Shown here piece by piece: positions 1-7,165 of a stretch of 64,000 bases of DNA. The position numbers and the translations under genes were made by a program. The stretch spans positions 62,001-126,000 of the forward strand of contig JBBSUC010000006.1 of assembly GCA_038235275.1 (NCBI GenBank). Direction: 5' to 3'. A model generated the notes under the pieces. It had not been told where the DNA came from, ran no database searches, and saw nothing but the letters and a program-made list of their open reading frames with translations. The DNA comes from Persicitalea sp038235275. Lineage in GTDB: Bacteria > Bacteroidota > Bacteroidia > Cytophagales > Spirosomataceae. Within the stretch, counting starts at the first letter, position 1, and the number at the start of each line of letters is the position of its first letter.

Positions 1-1547
1 ACTTTTTCGACTTCATCGTCATCGACGAATGTCACCGGGGCGGGGCCAACGACGAGAGCAACTGGCGGGCGATTCTCGACTATTTCGCCCCGGCGGTGCA
101 GTTGGGCCTGACCGCCACGCCCAAGCGCGACGACAACGTGGACACCTACCGCTATTTTGGCGAGCCGGTGTACGTCTATTCGCTCAAAGAAGGCATCAAC
201 GACGGTTTCCTGACGCCCTTCAAGGTCAAGCGTATCCAAACGACCCTCGACGACTACCTCTACACCTCCGACGACATCGTGGAGGAAGGCGTCGTGGAAG
301 AGGGAAAGCGCTACTACGAAGCCGACTTCAACCGCCGCATCGAGATCGAAGCGCGGGAAGCTACGCGCGTCAAAATATACCTGAACGACGCCGATCAGCG
401 CGAAAAGGGCATTATTTTTTGCGCCAGTCAGGCCCATGCCGCCGCCGTCCGCGACCTGGTCAACCAACTCAAAACCAGCCCCGCCCTTAACTACTGCGTA
501 CGGGTGACGGCCAACGACGGCGAAATCGGCGAACAGTTTTTGCGGGAATTCCAGGACAACGAAAAGACGATCCCGACCCTGCTCACGACCTCGCAGAAGC
601 TTTCCACGGGCGTGGATGCCCGCAACATCCGCAACATTGTGCTGATGCGCCCCGTCAATTCCATGATCGAGTTCAAGCAGATCGTGGGACGCGGCACCCG
701 GCTGTACGAGGGCAAGGAGTTCTTCACCATCTACGATTACGTGGACGCCTACCGCCACTTCTCCGACCCGGACTGGGACGGCGAAGCCGAGCCCTGCGAC
801 GTCTGCGGCCAAATCGTGTGCGAGTGCGTCGTCCCAACGCCTCCGCCACCCGGTCAGCTTTGTCAGGAGTGCGGGCAAAGTCCTTGTATCTGCGAGAAAG
901 TACCCCCAACGCCCTGCGACGTCTGCGGCCAAAGTCCCTGCGTCTGCGGTAGGCGGACGAAGATCAAAATCCGGCTCCGCGACGGCAAGGAGCGCGAAAT
1001 TCAGTCGATGATGGCCACGTCCTTTTGGAACGCGGAGGGCAAACCGATTTCAGCGGAAGAATTTTTACACAATCTCTTCGGCGAACTACCTAACCTCTTC
1101 AAAAGCGAAGAAGAACTCCGCATGCTGTGGAGCAATCCGCTGACTCGCCGCACCCTGCTCGAAAAGCTGGACGCCGCCGGTTTTGGTAAAGAGGAACTTA
1201 CGACGCTGCAAAAACTCATCGCGGCCGACCACAGCGACCTCTTCGACGTGCTGGAATACGTCTTCGACAGCGCAAACAAACCCATGACCCGCGCCGCCCG
1301 CGTCGCCGCCGCCGAGGCCACCATTTTTGCCCTCCTGAACGACCAGCAACGGGAATTCATCGCCTTCGTGCTGAGCAAGTACGTCGAAACGGGCGTGGAG
1401 GAACTCGACCAGGAAAAACTACCGCTCCTGCTGACCAACAAGTACCAATCCCTGGAAGACGCCAAGGCACAACTCGGCGACGTGTCGGCCATCAGTCGGC
1501 TGTTTATCGAATTCCAGCAGCATTTGTACGAGGAGAAGGCGGCATAA
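1..1547 (+). CDS. hsdR: Type I restriction enzyme R subunit (HsdR), 3' part
   Basis: Partial: the frame is already open at base 3 and runs off the left edge. HsdR is the ATP-dependent translocase and endonuclease subunit of type I restriction systems. Seen here: a superfamily 2 Walker B box Asp-Glu-Cys-His at 24-35, the motif III sequence LTATPKR at 108-128, and motif VI QIVGRGTRL at 678-704. After the helicase core (about base 780) comes a cysteine-rich insert with three CxxCG-type knuckles (795-947) separated by proline-rich linkers, then a helical C-terminal region like the EcoEI-type R subunit C-terminal domain. The nuclease domain and the hsdM/hsdS genes must lie to the left, outside the window. 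The cysteine insert is not part of the usual HsdR core and looks internally duplicated. Identity as an HsdR-like helicase is firm; the exact subfamily is inferred. Confidence 0.9.
   Translation, partial: FFDFIVIDECHRGGANDESNWRAILDYFAPAVQLGLTATPKRDDNVDTYRYFGEPVYVYSLKEGINDGFLTPFKVKRIQTTLDDYLYTSDDIVEEGVVEEGKRYYEADFNRRIEIEAREATRVKIYLNDADQREKGIIFCASQAHAAAVRDLVNQLKTSPALNYCVRVTANDGEIGEQFLREFQDNEKTIPTLLTTSQKLSTGVDARNIRNIVLMRPVNSMIEFKQIVGRGTRLYEGKEFFTIYDYVDAYRHFSDPDWDGEAEPCDVCGQIVCECVVPTPPPPGQLCQECGQSPCICEKVPPTPCDVCGQSPCVCGRRTKIKIRLRDGKEREIQSMMATSFWNAEGKPISAEEFLHNLFGELPNLFKSEEELRMLWSNPLTRRTLLEKLDAAGFGKEELTTLQKLIAADHSDLFDVLEYVFDSANKPMTRAARVAAAEATIFALLNDQQREFIAFVLSKYVETGVEELDQEKLPLLLTNKYQSLEDAKAQLGDVSAISRLFIEFQQHLYEEKAA
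791..933 (+). repeat. 23-bp direct repeat inside hsdR encoding a Cys knuckle
   Basis: The same 23 bases occur at 791-813 and 911-933, exactly 120 bp (40 codons) apart. Each copy encodes the residues ALA/PRO-Pro-Cys-Asp-Val-Cys-Gly-Gln region of a cysteine knuckle. A third, diverged knuckle lies between them. This indicates recent duplication of a small metal-binding module within the gene. Confidence 0.8.
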
Positions 1548-1624
1548 GGGTATGGTTGAACTTTTTAATCCAATTATTGAAACTACTTTTGTGCTTGTAT
1601 AATCCACTTTTAAATTGAAACAAG

Positions 1625-2002
1625 ATGTCAAAAAGCAATAAAAAACAGTTCGGGGTGTGGATGGATTCGCGTAACGCTACCGTAGCCGGAAGACAGGATA
1701 TCGACGAGGGAGATTTCGTCATCCTGGATCATGTGAAGCATGAGGGCGTGGATAGTAATTCAAACGAAAATGCCGCTAACAACCAGGAAATCACCTTAAC
1801 CCATAAATTCTTTAAGGAAATTCTTGCCACGGTCCCTAACATGGATGAGGCGCACATCACAGGAACCGGACAGGTTCAGGAGCAATTCATTCATTTCATG
1901 GCCGACACGGCTCAATATAAGAATGTCGTGGCCACGGAAAGCACTTCCAATAAAATGAGCGACGAGCAATTTCTGGAATTCATTACAGAGCATTTTAACT
2001 AA
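1625..2002 (+). CDS. Small eRF1/pelota-domain-like protein of unknown role
   Basis: A 125-residue soluble protein with no signal peptide or membrane segment. Residues 9-20 (GVWMDSRNATVA) and the later stretch around residues 80-90 (GTGQVQEQF) resemble small bacterial proteins related to domain 1 of archaeal/eukaryotic release factors and pelota, often annotated as host-attachment or translational-machinery proteins. That similarity is from memory of the family pattern and is weak; no catalytic residues can be named. Start ATG 1625 follows an A-rich leader with only a weak ribosome site. The gene is more AT-rich than hsdR and the gene behind it, which may indicate separate origin. It stands alone: 77 bp after hsdR and followed by a terminator. 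That it is a real gene is likely; its function is open. Confidence 0.75.
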   Translation: MSKSNKKQFGVWMDSRNATVAGRQDIDEGDFVILDHVKHEGVDSNSNENAANNQEITLTHKFFKEILATVPNMDEAHITGTGQVQEQFIHFMADTAQYKNVVATESTSNKMSDEQFLEFITEHFN

Positions 2003-2040
2003 CTAAGAAATCCATTAAAGGTAAGAAATCCAGGCGCTGA

Positions 2041-2077
2041 GCCGCCAAATCGCACGATTTGGCGGCTTTTTTGTTTT
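2041..2077 (+). terminator. Rho-independent terminator
   Basis: Perfect 12-bp stem (2041-2052 with 2055-2066) and a 2-base loop, followed by a T-rich run. It ends the transcript of the small gene before it and insulates the PLP enzyme gene that starts at 2114. Confidence 0.9.
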
Positions 2078-2113
2078 GGACACGTAAGATTTCCCCTAGT
2101 ATTCCGACTTTAT

Positions 2114-3268
2114 ATGAAATTTGCTACCAAAGCCATTCACGCGGGCGTCGAGCCTGACCCGACCACCGGGGCCATCATGACGCCCATTTACCAGACCTCC
2201 ACCTACGTGCAGGAAAGTCCCGGCAAGCACAAGGGCTACGAATATTCCCGAACCCACAATCCCACCCGCACGGCTTTGCAAAATGCCCTGGCCGCGTTGG
2301 AAAATGGCAAACACGGCATTTGCTACGCCTCGGGTCTGGCCGCGACCGACGCCGTCCTGAAACTGTTTCATCCCGGCGATGAGATTATTTCCACCAACGA
2401 CCTGTACGGCGGCACGTACCGGATCATGCGAAAGATTTTTGAGCCGTTCGGCCTGAAATTCCAATTCGTGGACATGACCGACGCCGCCAACGTCCGCGAT
2501 GCCATTACGGCAAACACCAAAATGATTTGGATTGAGACGCCAACCAATCCCTTGCTGAAAATCATCGACATCGAGGCGGTGGTCGCGATAGCCCGCGAAA
2601 AAGGAATCATGACTGTCGTGGACAACACTTTCGCCACGCCTTATCTGCAGAATCCGCTGGACATGGGAGCCGATGTCGTGATGCACTCGGTGACCAAATA
2701 CCTGGGCGGGCATTCTGATACCGTCATGGGAGCCCTAATAGTGAACGACGACGAGTTGGCCACAAAATTGGCCTTTATCCAAAACGCCAGCGGCGCGGTA
2801 CCGGGGCCGCAGGACTGTTTCCTGGTGCTGCGCGGCCTGAAAACGCTGCACATCCGAATGCAGCGGCACTGCGAAAACGCGGCAAAAATCGCCCAATGGC
2901 TGGAAGAGCACCCGAAAGTCGGCAAAGTCTACTATCCCGGTCTGCCCAGCCACGCCACGCACGACCTCGCCAGCCGCCAAATGCGCGACTACGGCGGCAT
3001 GGTTTCCTTTGAACTCAAAGGCGACGATTACGCCGAAGCCGTAAAAGTCATGGAGTCTTTGACGGTTTTTTCGCTGGGCGAATCTCTGGGCGGCGTAGAA
3101 TCCCTCTGCACCCACCCTGCCAGCATGACCCACGCCAGCATCCCCAAAGAAGAGCGCCTGAAAGCGGGGTTGAAAGACACTTTAATCCGACTGAGCGTAG
3201 GAATCGAAGACGTGGAGGATTTGATTTTGGACTTGAAAGAAGCTATTTCTTTGGGGTTAAACGGTTAA
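2114..3268 (+). CDS. Cystathionine gamma-synthase/lyase family PLP enzyme
   Basis: A 384-residue member of the Cys/Met metabolism PLP-dependent family (fold type I), the usual length for this family. The family carries out gamma-replacement or elimination on cystathionine, O-acetylhomoserine or related substrates in cytosolic Met/Cys metabolism. Seen here: the Schiff-base lysine K195 in SVTKYLGGHSD, the aspartate D170 (VVDNTFATP) that pairs with the PLP ring nitrogen, and YSRTHNPTR around residues 44-52. Sequence alone does not separate synthase (metB) from lyase (metC/mgl) activity, so no symbol is given. The C-terminal codons and stop lie inside a tandem repeat of an 8-bp unit (3255-3270). 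The next gene starts 31 bp downstream. Confidence 0.93.
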   Translation: MKFATKAIHAGVEPDPTTGAIMTPIYQTSTYVQESPGKHKGYEYSRTHNPTRTALQNALAALENGKHGICYASGLAATDAVLKLFHPGDEIISTNDLYGGTYRIMRKIFEPFGLKFQFVDMTDAANVRDAITANTKMIWIETPTNPLLKIIDIEAVVAIAREKGIMTVVDNTFATPYLQNPLDMGADVVMHSVTKYLGGHSDTVMGALIVNDDELATKLAFIQNASGAVPGPQDCFLVLRGLKTLHIRMQRHCENAAKIAQWLEEHPKVGKVYYPGLPSHATHDLASRQMRDYGGMVSFELKGDDYAEAVKVMESLTVFSLGESLGGVESLCTHPASMTHASIPKEERLKAGLKDTLIRLSVGIEDVEDLILDLKEAISLGLNG

Positions 3269-3270
3269 AC
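3255..3270 (+). repeat. Left array: two tandem copies of GGTTAAAC
   Basis: Two exact head-to-tail copies of the 8-mer GGTTAAAC (3255-3262 and 3263-3270). They encode the last residues and stop codon of the preceding enzyme. The same GGTTAA core recurs in reverse orientation at 3693-3718, on the other side of the four-helix-bundle gene, so the two arrays form an inverted pair pointing inwards. A short inverted repeat (CGAGT C ACTCG, 3270-3280) follows. Confidence 0.75.
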
Positions 3271-3299
3271 GAGTCACTCGATGGTGATCTTTTTAAAAA

Positions 3300-3662
3300 A
3301 TGCCAGAAGAAAAGAAATATCAATCGTTTGAAGATTTGATCGTCTGGAAACAGGGTATGGAGTTATGCGTGGACATGTATAAATCTTTGAAAGATTGTCG
3401 GGACTATGGCTTGAAAGACCAAATTCAGAGAGCAGTAGTTTCGGTACCTTCCAATATTGCCGAAGGCTTCGAGCGACAAACCGATAAAGAGTTCGTACAA
3501 TATCTGTTTATTGCCAAAGGTTCCTGCGGGGAAGTCAGAACCCAATTATACCTGGTGGCTGAGTTAGGTTATTTGGAAAAGCACAAGGCTGAAGAATTGA
3601 TCAAAAAAGCCCAAAAACTATCCTCCATGATCCAAAACCTAATAAAAATCCGCAAACACTAA
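3300..3662 (+). CDS. Four-helix-bundle protein (S23/IVP family)
   Basis: 120 residues, matching in length and pattern the four-helix-bundle family first seen in 23S rRNA intervening sequences and related to Avd of diversity-generating retroelements. Hallmarks: an early FEDLIVWKQGMEL segment (residues 8-20), the central VPSNIAEGFER segment (about 50-60), and a GSCGEVRTQLYLV helix. No molecular function is established for free-standing members. The gene is visibly more AT-rich than its neighbours, has a poor ribosome site, and lies between two inwardly facing arrays of GGTTAA-type repeats (3255-3270 and 3693-3718). That suggests insertion as a unit. No reverse transcriptase or rRNA is nearby. 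Family assignment is firm; mobility is inference. Confidence 0.88.
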   Translation: MPEEKKYQSFEDLIVWKQGMELCVDMYKSLKDCRDYGLKDQIQRAVVSVPSNIAEGFERQTDKEFVQYLFIAKGSCGEVRTQLYLVAELGYLEKHKAEELIKKAQKLSSMIQNLIKIRKH

Positions 3663-3692
3663 GACAAGCGTCTATCACAAATACAAACGCCA

Positions 3693-3718
3693 AACCTTTA
3701 ACCTTTTAACCCTTAACC
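3693..3718 (-). repeat. Right array of GGTTAA-type 7-8 bp units
   Basis: On the plus strand the units read AACCTTT (3693-3699), AACCTTTT (3700-3707), AACCCTT (3708-3714) and a partial AACC (3715-3718). On the minus strand these are GGTTAA-type units like those at 3255-3270. The array is flanked by 9-bp direct repeats CAAACGCCA at 3684-3692 and 3725-3733. Confidence 0.7.
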
Positions 3719-3745
3719 AAAAGGCAAACGCCACCCACCCCCACC

Positions 3746-4723
3746 ATGCTACCCATCCGCCGCCCCCGCCGCAACCGCCGCACCGCCGCTATCCGTGAAA
3801 TGACCCAGGAAACGACGCTTTCGCTGTCGAGCCTGATTTTCCCCCTGTTCGTGCTGGAAGGCACGGGCGTGAAAAGCGAAGTGAAATCCATGCCTGGCAT
3901 TTACCGATTTTCGCTGGACACTTTGCTGGAGGAAATCCGGGAGGTGACGGATTTGGGGATTCAGGCCATTTGCCTTTTCCCCAATTATCCCGAAGCGAAA
4001 AAGGACAAACGCGCCACCGAATCTTACCGCGAGGGGACGCTGTACCTGAACGCGTTAAAAGAAATAAAGGACAAATTTCCCGATCTGACGCTGATGACCG
4101 ACATCGCGATGGACCCGTACAGCAGCGACGGCCACGACGGCTACGTGGAGAACGGCGAAATCGTGAACGACATTTCGGTGGAGATTTTGGGCAAAATGGC
4201 CCTGGCCCAGGCCAAAGCGGGGGTCGACATTCTCGGTCCCAGCGACATGATGGATGGGCGCGTCGGCCACATCCGCAGACTACTCGACGCCGAAGGCTAC
4301 ACGAATGTCAGTATCATGTCCTATTCCGCCAAGTACGCCAGTGCTTTCTACGGCCCGTTCCGCGACGCGCTCGGCTCGGCCCCGCGCTTTGGCGATAAGA
4401 AAACCTACCAGATGAGTCCGGCCAACGCGCGGGAAGCGTTGGTGGAGGCGCAGCTCGATTTCGACGAAGGGGCGGATTTTCTGATGGTGAAGCCCGCCCT
4501 TCCGTACCTGGACATTATTAAAATGTTACACGACAATTTCGATATTCCTATCGCGGCCTACAACGTATCGGGCGAGTACGCCATGATTAAAGCCGCCGCC
4601 CAAAACGGCTGGATCGACGGCGAACGCGCCATGCTCGAAAGTCTGATAAGTATCCGTCGCGCCGGAGCGAAGGCGATTCTAACCTACTTTGCCAAGGAGT
4701 TCGCCCTGGCGCAGAATGGTTGA
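3746..4723 (+). CDS. hemB: Delta-aminolevulinic acid dehydratase (porphobilinogen synthase)
   Basis: Condenses two 5-aminolevulinate molecules to porphobilinogen, an early step of haem synthesis in the cytosol. The 325 residues match the normal length. Both active-site lysines are visible: K196 in SYSAKYASAFYGPFRDA and the Schiff-base K249 in LMVKPALPYLD. The metal-site segment reads TDIAMDPYSSDGHDG (residues 118-132): the three zinc cysteines of zinc-dependent enzymes are replaced by A121, D123 and D131, so this belongs to the zinc-independent (Mg-type) group. The N-terminus is arginine-rich (RRPRRNRR) as is usual for the family. It follows the four-helix-bundle gene by 83 bp and converges on the glycosylase gene. 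Confidence 0.96.
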   Translation: MLPIRRPRRNRRTAAIREMTQETTLSLSSLIFPLFVLEGTGVKSEVKSMPGIYRFSLDTLLEEIREVTDLGIQAICLFPNYPEAKKDKRATESYREGTLYLNALKEIKDKFPDLTLMTDIAMDPYSSDGHDGYVENGEIVNDISVEILGKMALAQAKAGVDILGPSDMMDGRVGHIRRLLDAEGYTNVSIMSYSAKYASAFYGPFRDALGSAPRFGDKKTYQMSPANAREALVEAQLDFDEGADFLMVKPALPYLDIIKMLHDNFDIPIAAYNVSGEYAMIKAAAQNGWIDGERAMLESLISIRRAGAKAILTYFAKEFALAQNG

Positions 4724-4742
4724 AAAATAAGAGAGGGGAAAC

Positions 4743-5579
4743 TTATTCCATTGCAACATCAGGCAATTGCTGGCAACTCGGGCAGAAGTACGTCGTCCGG
4801 CCGCCAACGCGGATTATCTCAATAGGCGTGCCGTCGCGAGGACAAACCAAATGCTGCTCCGTGCCTTCGCCGTAGGGCGAGGCGTCCCAGGCCCGCGCGT
4901 GGATGAGGAACGACTCGGGGAAATGCGCGTAGCGGGCTTCCTTTTCAATGGCGGTCAGCAATACGAGTTGAATGGCTTCTTGCAGAACTGCGATCTCGGT
5001 GGGCGTGAGTTCGTTGGCGCGTTTCTCGGGGTGGATTTTGGCCTGGAACAGGAGTTCGTCGGCGATCCAGTTGCCCACGCCCGCCGCCACGCTTTGGTCG
5101 AGCAAGGTGGATTTGATGACGGACTTTCGGTTGCCCAGGGCGGCGGTCAGATCCTCTACCGTCAGTTCCAGGGCGTCTTTGCCGATTTTCTTTTTTTTCA
5201 AAAAGACCTCGACATTTTCTACCAATCCCACCCGCTCGAATTTGCGCGGACAAACGAAGCCCAGGTTGAATCCACCCCGAAAGTAAAACACGATGCGGGC
5301 GTGGCGCGGACGGTCCAGCGAGTTATGGTAATATTCCAAACTCCCGGACATGCCGAAGTGCATTCTTACGGTCACGCCCGGCTGGTCGGTGAAAACAAAT
5401 AGGTTTTTGCCCACGCGCCGCGTTCCGGTAAAGGATACCCCCCGCAGCGTTTCGAGCAGCGTGGCGTAGTCGGTGGTGAGGAGCTTGGTATCCTCCACGT
5501 CGATGTTTTCAATGGGTTGGTGCAGGCAGGTGGCTTCCAGGTAGTGGCGGTAGCCTTCCACTTCGGGTAGTTCGGGCAT
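4743..5579 (-). CDS. Fpg/Nei-family DNA glycosylase
   Basis: A base-excision repair glycosylase/AP lyase of 278 residues. Seen: the processed N-terminal Pro-Glu (MPELPEVEG; P2 nucleophile, E3), the lysine in RRVGKNLF near residue 57, HFGMSGSL near residue 95, the helix-two-turn-helix region around AAGVGNWIADELLF, and a C-terminal zinc-finger region. In that finger the first pair is C246...D249 instead of Cys-x2-Cys, while the second is C266/C269, so the classical four-cysteine set is incomplete. The N-terminal active site is intact. Whether it prefers oxidised purines (Fpg) or pyrimidines (Nei) cannot be read from the sequence. It is a single gene convergent with hemB, with a roughly 200-bp leader (5580-5782) shared with the divergent oxidoreductase gene. 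Confidence 0.9.
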   Translation of the reverse strand: MPELPEVEGYRHYLEATCLHQPIENIDVEDTKLLTTDYATLLETLRGVSFTGTRRVGKNLFVFTDQPGVTVRMHFGMSGSLEYYHNSLDRPRHARIVFYFRGGFNLGFVCPRKFERVGLVENVEVFLKKKKIGKDALELTVEDLTAALGNRKSVIKSTLLDQSVAAGVGNWIADELLFQAKIHPEKRANELTPTEIAVLQEAIQLVLLTAIEKEARYAHFPESFLIHARAWDASPYGEGTEQHLVCPRDGTPIEIIRVGGRTTYFCPSCQQLPDVAME

Positions 5580-5782
5580 TTTTATTTAGCGGGAGAATTG
5601 GGAGTGAACCGTGTGTATGACTCCGGTAGGCGGGGAGTTGTTATAAGTTTCCCGAAAAAAGTATAGATAAAGAAACTCATCCATTTTTATTTTCCGTAGG
5701 GTAAATACCACTCACTTATCGTCTTATTAGTTAAATACCTGATTCTGTTTTTCTTGTCTCGTCATTCCAAAACCTACTACGT

Positions 5783-7090
5783 ATGCCAAACGAAAACCAA
5801 CTGAACCGCCGGACGTTCATCAAGAACTCGGCGGGCGTCGCGGTGGCCCTGTCGCTGCCAACCATCATTCCCGCCCGCGCCTTTGGGGCCAACGACCGCG
5901 TGAGTCTGGCCGTGCTAGGCGTCCACGGACGTGGACAGAACCACATCTCGGGTTTTTCTAACCTAAAAAATGTAGAATTGACCACGCTCTGCGATCCCGA
6001 CAACGTCATTTTGCAGGAACGCGCCGGGGAATTTGAGAAGAAATACGGCAAGAAGGTCAAGACCGAAATGGATCTGCGCAAGGTGTTCGATGATAAGTCG
6101 ATCGACGCCGTGAGCATCGCCATGCCTAACCATTGGCACGCGCTGGCCACGATTTGGGCCTGCCAGGCGGGGAAGGATGTCTATGTGGAAAAACCCGGCT
6201 CGCACGATTTTGCCGAAGGTCCGAAAATCATCGAAGCCGCCAAGAAGTACAAGCGCGTCGTGCAGCACGGCGTGCAGCTCCGTAGCTCGGCGGCCATGCA
6301 GGAGGCTGTAAAGCACCTGCGTGACGGTTTGATCGGTGACGTCTACATGGCCCGTGGTCTGGTGTTCAAGTGGCGGCCCGACCTGGGCGATAAAGGCACC
6401 AGCCCCGTCCCCGAAGGCCTGGACTACGACCTTTGGACGGGACCCGCGCAGATGCGGCCTTTTTCCAAAAACTACGTCCACTACAACTGGCACTGGTACT
6501 GGAACTACGGCAACGGCGACATCGGCAACCAAGGCATTCACGAAACCGATATGTGTATGTGGGGACTGGGCGTGGATAGTTTTCCCGAACAGATTACCTC
6601 CGGCGGGGGAAAGTTCCTTTGGAAAGATGCTCAGGAGACGCCCGAGGTGCTTTCTTCGACCTATATTTATCCCAAAGAGCGGAAAATCATCGAATTCGAG
6701 GTGCGGCCCTGGATGACCAACGAGGAAGGCGGCACGGGCATCGGCAACATTTTCTACGGCAGCGAGGGCTACATGGTCATAAAGGGTTACGATTTCTACG
6801 AAACCTTTTTGGGCAAAGACCGCAAGCCCGGCCCCACGCGCAAGGCGGGCGGTGACCACTTCAAGAATTTCATCGACGCCGTAGTGGCCCGCGACCCGGC
6901 TCTGCTCAATGGTCCGCCCGAAACGCTGCACCTGTCGTCGGGGCTGGCGCACCTGGGCAACATCGCCTACCGCACGGGCCGCAACCTGACCTTCGACCCA
7001 AAAAAGGAGAAATTCGTCAACGATAAGGAAGCCGACGGAATGCTGAGCCGCGAGTACCGCGCGCCCTTCACGATGCCGAGAAACGTGTAG
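5783..7090 (+). CDS. Exported Gfo/Idh/MocA-family oxidoreductase (1)
   Basis: 435 residues. The N-terminus has a twin-arginine motif (NRRTFIK, residues 8-14) and a short hydrophobic stretch ending near AFG, so Tat export to the periplasm is likely. The NAD(P)-binding Rossmann fold follows at once (VLGVHGRGQNHI), and the family's EKP motif appears as VEKPGSHDF. The C-terminal part is the alpha/beta domain typical of this family. Members oxidise or reduce sugars, inositols and related compounds; the substrate cannot be told here. It is one of three Tat-type members in this window. No operon partner; the 3' end meets a shared terminator with the isocitrate dehydrogenase gene. Confidence 0.92.
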   Translation: MPNENQLNRRTFIKNSAGVAVALSLPTIIPARAFGANDRVSLAVLGVHGRGQNHISGFSNLKNVELTTLCDPDNVILQERAGEFEKKYGKKVKTEMDLRKVFDDKSIDAVSIAMPNHWHALATIWACQAGKDVYVEKPGSHDFAEGPKIIEAAKKYKRVVQHGVQLRSSAAMQEAVKHLRDGLIGDVYMARGLVFKWRPDLGDKGTSPVPEGLDYDLWTGPAQMRPFSKNYVHYNWHWYWNYGNGDIGNQGIHETDMCMWGLGVDSFPEQITSGGGKFLWKDAQETPEVLSSTYIYPKERKIIEFEVRPWMTNEEGGTGIGNIFYGSEGYMVIKGYDFYETFLGKDRKPGPTRKAGGDHFKNFIDAVVARDPALLNGPPETLHLSSGLAHLGNIAYRTGRNLTFDPKKEKFVNDKEADGMLSREYRAPFTMPRNV

Positions 7091-7103
7091 TTCGGTAAAC
7101 AAG

Positions 7104-7148
7104 AACGCAAAAGCCGCTGAACCTAAATAGGTTAGCGGCTTTTGCGTT
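7104..7148. terminator. Bidirectional terminator
   Basis: A long stem (AACGCAAAAGCCGCT paired with its complement at 7134-7148, extended by AACCTA/TAGGTT) sits between two convergent genes. It has A-rich and T-rich ends on either side, so it can serve both the oxidoreductase (plus) and isocitrate dehydrogenase (minus). Confidence 0.88.
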
Positions 7149-7165
7149 TCTAAATTAATTTGGCA

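Noticed and set aside
2078..2113. SAM riboswitch upstream of the Met/Cys PLP enzyme
   Set aside because: Only 36 bp separate the terminator of the gene before and the start codon, too short for a riboswitch.
3255..3718. Diversity-generating retroelement, suggested by the Avd-like four-helix protein
   Set aside because: No reverse transcriptase, no template/variable repeat pair with adenine-biased differences in the window.
5963..7102. 379-codon minus-strand frame opposite the first oxidoreductase gene
   Set aside because: The plus-strand gene has all family motifs; the antisense product is low in recognisable structure and lacks a ribosome site.
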